NCBI GenBank assembly: GCA_027924645.1
Contig: BSBN01001150.1
Location: forward strand, 496,001 to 560,000
DNA length: 64,000 nt
From: Cunninghamia lanceolata
Lineage: Eukaryota > Streptophyta > Pinopsida > Cupressales > Cupressaceae
Reading direction: 5' to 3'
Below the pieces are notes generated by a model that saw only the letters and a program-made list of their open reading frames with translations, was not told the origin of the DNA and ran no database searches. The position numbers and the translations under genes are program-made. Shown piece after piece: positions 49,297-59,799 of this stretch; the stretch's first letter is position 1, and every line of letters begins with the position of its first letter.

Positions 49297-49631
49297 CTGC
49301 GGTTGCAAAAAATACATATTATAATGACAGAAGTTATGAGAAGAGATGCCACCACAGGAATCCTTATATGTATCGCATAACATTACAACTACAAATCTAT
49401 AATGATCTCCACTTCAAAAACAAAGTAGCATCCCTAAATTCCCTGCATAGAAAGGATAAAATTATACAAAGGATTCAAGCCTTGGAAGATGGTTTGTGGA
49501 ACACTAGCTCTTGTTCAAGTGCTGGAAGCTATTTGGCCTGACTTGTTGCTCATATGATTTTACTATTCTAGGAAAGCTCATTTAAATATGTTATGTACCA
49601 CATAGAAATGTTATTTCGATTACAATAGGTT

Positions 49632-50280
49632 TTGGATGAGTGAGTAGGAGATCAGTGGGTAGGTTTGGGTTGTTTCCCAGATTTTGGTAATGGTTTCCTT
49701 GGCTACCCAAATAGCAAATACTATGGATCCTTACTCATAAATTTCAAGTTCAGTCTTAAATATAAAAAATAAATCTTTAGATATTAGTTACTATTTTAGA
49801 TCTTTAGAATCAGTTATAGGATTATAGTGTATCCTTAGTCAATAGATAGACAATAGAAGTCTTACAAGACATAACAGTATTACAAGTTTACAACAGATTC
49901 TTGTTTCTTTCACTATCTAAATTTTTTTTTTTTTTTGTAAATTCAAGAGGTAGTTTTCTATTATAGCATATTTTGGGCCAGCTTACAGACCCGGTTCATA
50001 ATAAAATCATCATGTTTCAGATATGGTTCTCTTCTCAGCTTTTTATTCTTGCTATGTTCTTTCTCAATCTATTCTCAAGATGAATACAAGACTTTTTCAA
50101 TAGAGGTAATATTGGAGGTGTCATAGTAGCATCACAATTTCATGGCATTGTCATGACAAACTAAAATATGGAATTCAATTACAGAGATTTGAATGGGAAA
50201 AACATGACAAATTGAAACCTAAAGCCTAAAAAATGGTCGATTAACTGAACTTTTCACTGATCTCCTACTCACTCATCCAA
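49632..50280. mobile_element. Possible MITE (26-bp inverted ends, 649 bp)
   Basis: TTGGATGAGTGAGTAGGAGA followed by TCAGTG at 49,632-49,657 is the exact reverse complement of 50,255-50,280. The interior is AT-rich and noncoding. A perfect 26-bp inverted pair 600 bp apart is suggestive of terminal repeats, but no target-site duplication is evident next to the arms. Confidence 0.4.
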
Positions 50281-50754
50281 CAGTCCCTGCATCATGTCAT
50301 TTCCTGCTACACTATATCCCAAATAGAAAGTACAGAAACTCAAAAAAATATGGTTACAAAAGCTCAACAAAAACTCAATTTACACCAGCATATAAAACAT
50401 GCCCCAATTTACACAAGATGAAGAAAACATGATCCAATTTACACAATCTTAAATAATCATGGCCCGACTCAATCGAGCTCCAAAAAATAGAGTCTAAAGG
50501 GAAAATTTATTATAGAGGATAAAAAAAAATAACCCAAATTGCACAAGTTCAAAATAACACATCCAATTTTTAACAAAATTCAAAAAAAACATAACCATAC
50601 TAGAAAAATAGTATCTCCAACAAAACCATAATTTACAGGAAACATACCAAATTCTCCTTTAGGGGTTTTAACTGTGGCACAGGTAGAAGAAGCTGATATG
50701 GAAAAACCAATGAATATTTTCAAACCAAGTTACCACCATAATTAAATAGACTAC

Positions 50755-50900
50755 CTTGAGTGCCGAACAAACCACCAAACGACTACTGGGAAAAGGGATC
50801 GTCAAACATATCATGGCCAAAGAACTCCTCAATGACGCTACGCCCTTCTGCGCCTCCGCCAAACATGTCGAATCCCTCAAATGGGCATGTAAGCTCTGGA
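50755..50900 (-). pseudogene. Myeloid-leukemia-factor-like (MLF) exon fragment
   Basis: The minus strand reads FEGFDMFGGGAEGRSVIEEF, then FGHDMFDDPFSQ, a TAG, and SFGGLFGTQ before a GT donor (CTCAAG|GTAGTC). Plant MLF-like glycine/phenylalanine-rich proteins carry the pattern FFGGRDPFDDPFFTRPFGGMF, so spacing and residues agree well. The stop replaces the Arg/Thr of that motif. Only one exon is visible. Function of the plant family is poorly defined. Confidence 0.45.
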
Positions 50901-50999
50901 AACCCTCCAAATAAATATAACCCATAAACTACATTTTTTTCGAATTTCTGTTCATATATCAATGGCATGGACACAAAAGTGGATCAAAGAAAAGGGGTT

Positions 51000-52940
51000 A
51001 AAACTATACTTTGTATAATTGCATATATAACAAACCATATTCTAAAAACTATAGTTCCTTATGTTTTATGAAGTTAGTCTAGCTTTTATCTGTTATACAT
51101 ATGATGTACATGAGTAAAAGTTGGCTTGCAGTAATAGTAAAGGTCAAGTCAATTGAGAATTGTATACTGCCAAATTCAAGAACATGATATATCATGATAT
51201 GAGATTTGATAATGTGAGAAATACTCATTGCAGCTTCCAAATGCATATCATAAAGGACAAATGTTCATTTGAAAAAAAAAAGAAAGAGTATTACATTTTC
51301 AAATTTTGGTGTCGCTATTTGCTGGGCCTGTGTACGGCTGCATGACTTGTACACCATCATGGCCATGGGGAATGTAGCTTGGGGGTTCCATGCCCAAAGG
51401 GGCCACGACACCATAGAGGAGCCGTACACCCCCTAACCTCTCCCTCTATCAGTTCAGAAACACACAAAAAATAAAATAAAATGAAACAACAAAATATTTA
51501 GTCTTCCTTGATTAGTAATATAGTATTTTGGAAGAGCCTCCATGGCCCACGACCTCAATTCATTCCTCTGTGCAACCTCCTGACAGATTTTTTTCCCCTT
51601 GAACTAATGCATCCCTATTTCAAAATAAATAAATATATTACAACTTTTATGAATTAAGAGGGAAAACAAACCAGATTGCAAGAAGAAGCAGTGATTCTTG
51701 CTCCTTTTCCACAAATACATTGCGGAACCTCTCCATCCAAACTGGCTCATTCATGGCTACTGCCCCTACAAACAAGAAGAGATTGAGGGTTGTCAGAATC
51801 AAGAAAGAAGAGAAAAAACAAAAAATACAAATCTAATGCAGAAAAAAATACAGATGAACAATGTAATTACCGGGGAAAAAAATATAAACACATGCTCTTT
51901 CTTTGAAAAAAACATCTGCAACCCAACACGTATTTCCCACCAAACACCACACCTGTTCTTCTCCATGCCATCAAACAGGGAAGATTAAAATACTAGGGGT
52001 ATAATAAAGCCCCAATGGGAAAATGGCATCCGTCAGGGGAAAAAAAATAAAAAAACCAAACCTTAGCTTAGCGCACAATATTTCCCAATTTGCACGCAAC
52101 CCCAAGCAAACTAATTAGCTTTTTGTTAGGCAAAAACAACAATCCTTTGCTAAGGGAGGGACTAAAAATTGAGCATGAAAGATACAAGAAATATTGTCAC
52201 ATCAATGCCATGGCAAAAAATTCATTTTTAATATTAAGTTATTGTTTAATTTTAATCATTTGGAGAAAATGTAAATTTTTTAGTAAATTAGTTGACATAT
52301 TGTTTGTTTTTAATGACTATTCAATTTTAATCATGAGAAGCTAGAGTGCTCCTAGAATTTTGAGGTGGTAGTGGATATTTTTCTTTTGCTTCTCTTGCTA
52401 TGTATCAATTTTAGCAATGCTAGGGCATGTAAAATAATATTTACAACCTTAAGAGATAGTTTCTAGATGTTTTTTCAATTCCAATTTTGCAGGTCTTTCA
52501 AATGTATTTAATGAACAATGGGGTATTGACTAGCTCTCTTTGGTAGCCTCACAAATCATGATTTGATTAGATTTGGAATGTTGTTTAATCAAGAAAGTTA
52601 ATTCAATTTTAAATTATATTCTTATGCATTTTATTATGCAAATATTTTAGTCTATTAGAATTTATAAATGATTATAATTGGTGTGGAAATAATCTTACTC
52701 AATAGTAAGCTTTGCAAATGTGTCATTTTTATAGTAAAATACAACATAGTAGATTTTTCCTCACATTTGCATTTTACCTTATTAGAATTCTTAAATTCCT
52801 TGTCTATTGTGTATCATGGTCCAATATCATTTCATCCAAAATATCATATTAGATAACCTCAATTAAATCTATTCGCTCTACTACAAAACTTAATCGCACA
52901 AACTGAAGTTTATATAAATACATGTTTGATTTCAAAGATT
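51000..52940. other. AT-rich intergenic sequence
   Basis: Contains a 10-bp perfect inverted repeat, GTGTACGGCT at 51,330 and AGCCGTACAC at 51,420, around a relatively G+C-rich 80-bp loop. Open frames are short with no recognisable motifs. Confidence 0.5.
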
Positions 52941-53435
52941 TCATCACAATTCTATATAACTATATAAATTTCTCTCTTTTCATATGATACTTTTAAATTT
53001 CTGATTGTTTTTTATGACAGTTATCCATTCAAAGGTGCCCTTAAAATACTATGACATATCTGAGTACAAGTAAAATTTATATAAGCCAAATATATATATC
53101 ATCACAATTCTATATAACTATATAAATTTCTCTCTTTTTTATATGATACTTCTAAAATTCTGATTGTTTTTTATGACAGTTATCCATTCAAAAGTGCCCT
53201 TAAAATACTATGACATATCTGAGTACAAGTAAAATTATATATAAGCCAAATATATATATCATCACAATTCTATATAACTATATAAATTTCTCTCTTTTCA
53301 TATGATACTTTTAAAATTCTGATTGTTTTTTATGACAGTTATCCATTCAAAGGTGCCCTTAAAATACTATGACATATCTGAGTACAAGTAAAATTATATA
53401 TAAGCTAAATTTATATATCATCACAATTCCAAAAT
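52941..53435. repeat. Tandem repeat of about 159 bp, three copies plus a partial
   Basis: Copies start with TCATCACAATTC at 52,941, 53,099, 53,259 and 53,418, giving periods of 158, 160 and 159 bp. They share TCTGATTGTTTTTTATGACA, AAGGTGCCCTTAAAATACTA and CTGAGTACAAGTAAAATTAT. Copies differ at only a few positions, so the expansion is fairly recent. The last partial copy runs into a SINE head. Confidence 0.95.
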
Positions 53436-53454
53436 CAGGCAAAAATGTCTAAAT

Positions 53455-53545
53455 ACAGCCTTGACCCTATCCCAGGATTCAAACTTGTCACCTCTCTTTG
53501 AAGAGAACAAGTTTTTCACCAACAGACCAACTCAAACTGTATTCA
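53455..53545 (-). mobile_element. tRNA-derived SINE head, minus strand
   Basis: Read on the minus strand, ATACAGTTTGAGTTGGTCTG leads into a box A-like block, and GACAAGTTTGAATCCTGG is the box B-like block. The sequence is a diverged copy of the SINE at 9,120. It is truncated after the tRNA-related part. Confidence 0.55.
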
Positions 53546-53705
53546 AAGTTATATATCTGTGTCATGATTTGCCTCAAATGTACTTGACTGAATTCATAAT
53601 AGCATGAATAACTAGCTTATAATATAAATTCAGAGATAATTATTGAAAACAGCCATTGAAATTCGAAAATGCCCAGATCAAGCAGAAGTGATTCGAGCGG
53701 TGCGA

Positions 53706-55177
53706 TCATCTTGCCATGGTTGGATTGACAGGAGGTACAGTGGCAGTGCCCATCTCGCGCTGTTTTTTTTGCAGATTTCCCTTCCAACCTGCAACAAGGC
53801 AAAAAAAAATGTAACTCCAAAACCAGCTTAACAATTCTAATAATTGAGATCTAGTCATAGATATGCATTACCGAGAGCAGGATCATATCCTTGATGTTTG
53901 AGCTGTCTATATTCCTGGCACAGCGCGCATGGATCACAAATCCAATGGAGCAGCCAATCTGAGCAGGGGCTCTTTGCCAAGTTAAATCTGGCCCGCATCT
54001 TGGCTCGGTACGTGGATACATAGCAGCACACAAGCGCCGTAGAAGTAGGCAAACCAGTGTACCAACCAAACGCAGCCCCCATAAACAAAAGCAGCGTATA
54101 GATAAATCCGCTCTCAGCGCATGCTGCGTTAAGATCAACCATTCAGCCCTTCCATACGATTATAATATCCATTAAATATAAATTGCTTGGTTAGATTGGC
54201 ACTATAATTTATTTATGCAACTCTTACATGTAGAACCCTCATCCATTATCTCCGCTATCTGCCCAAAAGTGACGCAGGGGCAGCACCATGTGAGGAAACC
54301 TGCAGTCACACAAAATTTCCATTATTATTACTAATATTACCATATAATCATACAAGAGAGGGGAGGAGGATAGTAAATAGATAGTTATACAATTAGAAGG
54401 GTCCTCCCTGCAGTCGAATAGATCAGAGGTCCACTCTGCAGGAATATTATGCCCGCCTTGTTGAAGAGGGGGATTTTGAGGGAGACCTTGATGTGTAGAC
54501 TGAGCGTAGGGATTTTGTGGGAGATTTTGAGGTGTAGACTGAGCGTGGGTATTTTGAGGGATATTTTGAAGTGTAGACTGAGCGTGGAGATTTTGAGGGA
54601 TATTTTGAGGTGTAGACTGAGCGTAGGATGTAGGCTGAGCGTGGGGATTTTGAGGGATATTTTGAGGTGTAGACTGAGCATGGGGTTTTTGAGGGATATT
54701 TTGAGGTGTAGACTGAGCTGTAGACTGAACATAGGGTGTACACTGAGCGTGGGGATTTTGAGGGATATTTTGAGGTGTAGACTGAGCGTAGGGATTTTGA
54801 GGGATATTTTGAGGTGTAGACTGAGCTGTAGACTGAACGTAGGGTGTACACTGGGCGTGGGGATTTTGAGGGATATTTTGAGGTGTAGACTGAGCGTAGG
54901 GATTTTGAGGGATATTTTGAGGTGTACGCTGAGTGTAAGGTGTGGGCTGAGCGTAGGGATTTTGAGGGAGATCTTGAGGTGTAGACTGAACATATGGTGT
55001 AGACTGAGCGTAGGAATTTTGAGAGAGATCTTGAGGTGTAGACTGAATGAAGGGATTTTGAGGGAGATCTTGAGATGTAGACTGAGCATAAGGATTTTGA
55101 GGGAGATCTTGAGATGTAGACTGAACAAAGGGATTTTGAGGTGGGGGCGAATCCCCCTGAAATTCTTCCTCCTCCAT
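53706..55177 (-). CDS. PLAC8/PCR-family protein with long Pro/Gln repeat N-terminus
   Basis: Four minus-strand exons join in phase: 55,177-54,391, 54,299-54,228, 54,123-53,872 and 53,788-53,706, all with GT/AG borders and phase-1 introns, giving 397 residues and no stop. Residues 1-10 are acidic (MEEEEFQGDS). About residues 12-240 are roughly twenty imperfect copies of a 13-residue unit, AQSTPQNIPQNPH. The PLAC8 domain follows: EWTSDLFDCREDPSNC, WCCPCVTFGQIAEIMDEGST, a hydrophobic segment, AKMRARFNLAKSPCSDWLLH, and CALCQEYRQLKHQGYDPALG. Such proteins (plant cadmium resistance, cell number regulator) are small plasma-membrane proteins tied to Cd/Zn/Ca export or organ size. Usual lengths are about 150-250, so the repeats account for the extra. 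The family CC-x4-CPC motif reads CFLTWCCPC, with the second Cys replaced by Phe. ATG 55,177 was chosen because it opens the conserved acidic start just downstream of a TATA box. Confidence 0.88.
54450..55130. repeat. 39-bp coding minisatellite in exon 1 of the PLAC8 gene
   Basis: On the plus strand the unit GTGTAGACTGAGCGTAGGGA plus 19 further bases repeats about twenty times, with shorter insertions of 15-18 bp. Unit lengths are multiples of three, so all three frames on the minus strand and one on the plus strand stay open across it. Confidence 0.92.
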
Positions 55178-55232
55178 AATTGGGGCAAACACCTTTCTCT
55201 TCTTCTGCTCCTGCTCCTGCTCAAGCTGCTGC

Positions 55233-55239
55233 TATATAT
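55233..55239 (-). promoter_or_regulatory. TATA box of the PLAC8-family gene
   Basis: TATATAG on the minus strand lies about 56 bp upstream of the ATG at 55,177 and would start transcription near 55,205, giving a very short leader of GAGCAG/GAAGAA repeats. The equivalent position in the truncated copy near 9,110 also has TATATA-like sequence. Confidence 0.5.
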
Positions 55240-55575
55240 CAATTTAATAATGCCAGGGCTATTTAGAACCTTAGAAAGGTCGTTCCTCCATGTTTCTCTA
55301 ATTCCAATTACTGTTGACTGTGCCCGTTGCGTATGCCCAAGGCTGTGTCTTATTCACAAGCCAATCATTATAACATATGTCATCAATCAATTAACTAGCA
55401 CTTGCACCCATATGAGGTTCAAGGAATACGCCGATAAGAACAACCGACGAGTTTGAAAATTTACCGGCGTTTTTTTACATTTTAGCTGTCTTCTAGAAAG
55501 CTTATTTAAAATGTCTTTTCAGTTTCCATCAAAACAAACGAAAGATGCATAAAAAGAGAAGACACAAGTAATTAA

Positions 55576-56150
55576 TTATGGGGATACACCCATCTAAGAT
55601 AAGCTCCAACATCACCACATTGAGAGCTGTTCATTCTACAATCAGACAGCGCAAGATCTCCATATGCACCTATTGCAAGTTTTGATCTCTTGACTCCTAG
55701 AGTTTTTGTCTTCCTATTTGTTTATCAGGGTTATTAGTATCTATTTTGTTTTATTTATTTATTCTTAATTATGGGGATACATGCATCTAAGATAAGCTCC
55801 AACATCACCACATCGAGAGCTGTTTGTTCTACAATCAGACATCACAAGATCTCCATATGCACCTATTGCAAGTTTTGATCTCTTGGCCCGTAGGGTTTTT
55901 GTCTTCCCATTTGTTTATTAGGGTTATTAGTATGCATTTTGTTTTATTTATTTATTCTTAATTATGGGGATACACACATCTAAGATAAGCTCCAACATCA
56001 CCACATCAAGAGTTGTTCATTCTACAATTGGACAACGCAAGATCTCCATATGCACCTATTGCAAGTTTTGATCTCTTTGCCCCTAGGGTTTTTGTCTTCG
56101 GATTTGTTTATCAGGGTTATTAGTATCCATTTTGTTTTCTTATTTATTGT
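55576..56150. repeat. Tandem repeat of about 192 bp, three copies
   Basis: Copies start with TTAATTATGGGGATACA near 55,574, 55,766 and 55,959. Each contains AAGATAAGCTCCAACATCAC, TCTCCATATGCACCTATTGC and AGGGTTTTTGTCTTCC. A few substitutions separate the copies. No frame is shared by all copies. Confidence 0.95.
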
Positions 56151-56159
56151 TAATTACAA

Positions 56160-56952
<793 letters not shown>

Positions 56953-57609
56953 TCCCAGCCAACTATTTTCCTCACAAAATATGTTCAACCACACATAAAT
57001 AGTGCATGGCTACACTACACAAAATAGATATACTTGTCAATTGCAAAACTCTAGTCTTTCTCAAAGTTTTGGGATCTACAACTAGGTATTTGTCTTTTCT
57101 TTGTAGACCATGTGTATTACATAGATAAAGAGGAATAAACAATTTTAAACCACATATCATACAAAGGTCATTCAAAAATATTTAGCAACTTGCAATGGGC
57201 CCTTGCAATGTGTCTTATTATTTCCTTTCACTGCATATGTGTCATGCATTTTTAAACTTCCCACATGTTATGTCCTGCCAAATAGACATGAACCAAGAAC
57301 ATTTTCATATATGGATATGCCTTCAATTTTATATTTTAATTTTCATAATTCCTATTATTGTTACTCACCCATCTAGTTCCATAGTTTTAAATAGTCTAAA
57401 TGAATGAGAATGCATAGGTGGTGGAGCATGTGTTACTTTCTTCTTTTTCTATTGCTAGATAGACATAATGATGATATTTAAGAGCCACTTGACAATATGC
57501 ACTCTTTATATCACACACAATCACAATAGGAGAGACAACAAGAATGTCATACAATGAAGAAGAGAGGGGGCATATTGAGAGTGAACTTCTCTAATAGTTG
57601 TAACCATTT

Positions 57610-59020
57610 TATGTGTAGACTACTTCAGTCTCACTCTAATTATTACCCTTAAATTTGAAAAAGAAGCATAGTTGGTCATAAAATTCTATTTATTCTATAA
57701 GACACTTAACACTTACAATTTCCAAAGAATGCTCAACTTTCCGTCTCAATTCCTCCCATACTCTTATGCCTAAACTCATAGGTTTCTCAATTAAAAAGAA
57801 TACAATATGAATGAATATATGTTGTTCCTCACCATCTAATGTGTTGAAAGTAATTTTTAAGTTTATCCAATATGTTTTGAGGCAGAATCTTGTGAACTTT
57901 ATTCAATTCCATTCTTGCTAACTTATAATTGAGGGTAATTACCATGTTTATAAGAACCCCTTCATCATGGGTAGTAACAATCCCCTAACCCTTTGTAGAC
58001 TTCATAGCCAGGGCCACTAAAGCATCTAATTGTTCCACATCATCCATATCATCTAGAACAATAAGAAAGATCGGGTTGTTGCTCCTTCATAGACAATTCC
58101 AAGGATAGCTAGTTCCTTCCTATACATTATGTAAAATGGGATGAACTTCACTAAGGAGCTCTTTGAGGAGAATATTTTGTAGAGAATCTAATTTGTTGCT
58201 AGTACAAGCTTCTCTCACATCAAACAAAAAAGTGTCCTCAAGTGTATTTTGAGTGATTTTAGTTAAACAACTCTAGACATAGTTGGTTTTCCTAATCCAC
58301 CCATTCCATAAATGCCAATGATCTTAGCCTTCTCTTTCCCTTCTTTCCTCAACTCACACCTTGTTTCAAAATTTTCCTTAGGTCCTACTTGATGTTTGGC
58401 TACATATAGAGGTTATGTCCTCGGTACTTGGTTTTTCACTACTAACACCATGTCCTTGTAGAATTTGATGAAAAAGAAAAATCGCTCCCTAAAATAGGTA
58501 CCTAATCAACTTTGATGGAATAAACAATAAAATTAAGTATAATTATTATTTAGACTTAAAACACAAAGAAATCTTACTCTGAATTGTGTTTGCAAACAAT
58601 GATAAGTGAAACATAATAAAGAGCTTGTTTCCAATTATCAAGATGTTGCAAATGCCTATTGTTCTATTGGTATTGAGAGAATGCATCAACATATTATCAT
58701 TTTTCTATGTGCCAAAGTTTTCAAGGCTTCGCATAATAAAATATAGAAATAATCTTAGCTATACTCTCTAAGATGAGAGCTGACTTAGCCAAACACCAAG
58801 ATGACTCTGCATATCATTTGAAAAAGATGTGGATCTAAACTACTACAGAATGGATCGTTGTCTCAATGGGAAATGCTTTTCCAAGTTCTTTCTCTTCCGA
58901 ATCAATAAATGCTCATAATCATTCTACCTAACGAGAATTGTAAAGCTAGAGAACAAGAGTTTTTTTTGACATTATGGCCTCTATGGTTGATGAACATATC
59001 ATACAACCATGAAAATTGAG
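57610..59020 (-). pseudogene. TIR-NB-ARC (TNL) disease-resistance gene, decayed
   Basis: On the minus strand, a TIR domain begins YDMFINHRGHNVKK near 59,003 and continues DSEEKELGKAFP, VVV-stop-IHIFFK and YAESSWCLAKSALILESIAK. The linker FIKFYKDMVLVVKNQVPRT leads to the NB-ARC P-loop IGIYGMGGLGKPTM near 58,320, where the P-loop Thr is Pro. Then come DTFLFDVREACTSNKLDSL and kinase-2 LIVLDDMDDVEQLDAL near 58,060, and GIVTTHDEGVLIN. After this the sequence jumps to ITFNTLDGEEQHIF and KPMSLGIRVWEEL (ARC2 side), so roughly 100 residues of the middle are missing. About ten stops and several frameshifts are present. TNLs are intracellular immune receptors; this copy is dead. No LRR was found. Confidence 0.88.
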
Positions 59021-59329
59021 ATGCCTACCTCCTTTAACCCTAAGGTTCAATCCAAAAAAAAACATTAACTTTCACCTTTTTTTTTCTGCTAGATAAGGAT
59101 GAATTAACAAACTAAGTTGAAATTGAGTGATGTAAACATAATAGAGGACAACTCAATTATAGATAGCAATAAAAATGTTAGGTGACAAAGAATGAAATAG
59201 AACTTAGGTTGTTAGGGTATGCAAAGCTAATTGTAATCATTTCAACATCACACACTAGAGATGGAGGGGGTTCATACTTAAACAAGTTAAAAAATGATAG
59301 CAACACATCCAAGCTCAATATATATATAC

Positions 59330-59720
59330 ACGATAAACACAACCATAAATCAGATTTTTGTCCATTGAACTGTATTATTTCATTTTACCATCAAGTTGTA
59401 TTATTTCATTTTACCATCAAGTTTAATTCATTATAGATGAAGTGAATAAAAATTACGTTGTGTTTAATTTTTTTGTCCATTGAACCATAAAACAGCTTGA
59501 CTTGCTTAAGGCGTTGCTAATAATGTAGACGTTCAATGTATCTTAAGCTTTCCAAGAAATTTACAAATTTCCGTAATTAATAGAACTCAATTTACAAAGA
59601 AAACGTCCGAATGACTTTCCCTCTGACGAAGACTATTTATCTGTATCATGTGACATTTTTTAGCGTTACGCTTACGCTGGACAGAAATTTCCCAAGTGGC
59701 GTACAAGAGAGGGCCCTTGA
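59330..59720. repeat. Single-unit relative of the 9.3-10.9 kb repeat block
   Basis: CATAAATCAGATTTTTGTCC, TTTTTTGTCCATTGAACC, AGCTTGACTTGCTTAAG, TAAGCTTTCCAAGAAATTTA and GACTTTCCCTCT occur in the same order as at 9.33-9.48 and 10.72-10.89 kb. The 133-bp unit is present about once here and eight times there. Confidence 0.7.
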
Positions 59721-59799
59721 TAATAATCAGCGAGCGAAGTCTGAATTGAAATTCCTGCATCAGACAAAGACAGACATTCTCAACATTGGGTAGGTGCAT

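Noticed and set aside
50668..50925. 85-codon minus frame
   Set aside because: An alternative frame over the MLF-like exon; the other frame matches a family pattern and has splice signals.
51330..51429. Possible microRNA-like hairpin
   Set aside because: Only 10 bp pair perfectly and the rest of the stem does not fold convincingly.
54449..55456. 335-codon open frame on the plus strand and a 285-codon frame on the minus strand over the PLAC8 repeats
   Set aside because: Both arise because the 39-bp unit has no stops in several frames. Only the frame that joins three further exons into a PLAC8 domain is supported.
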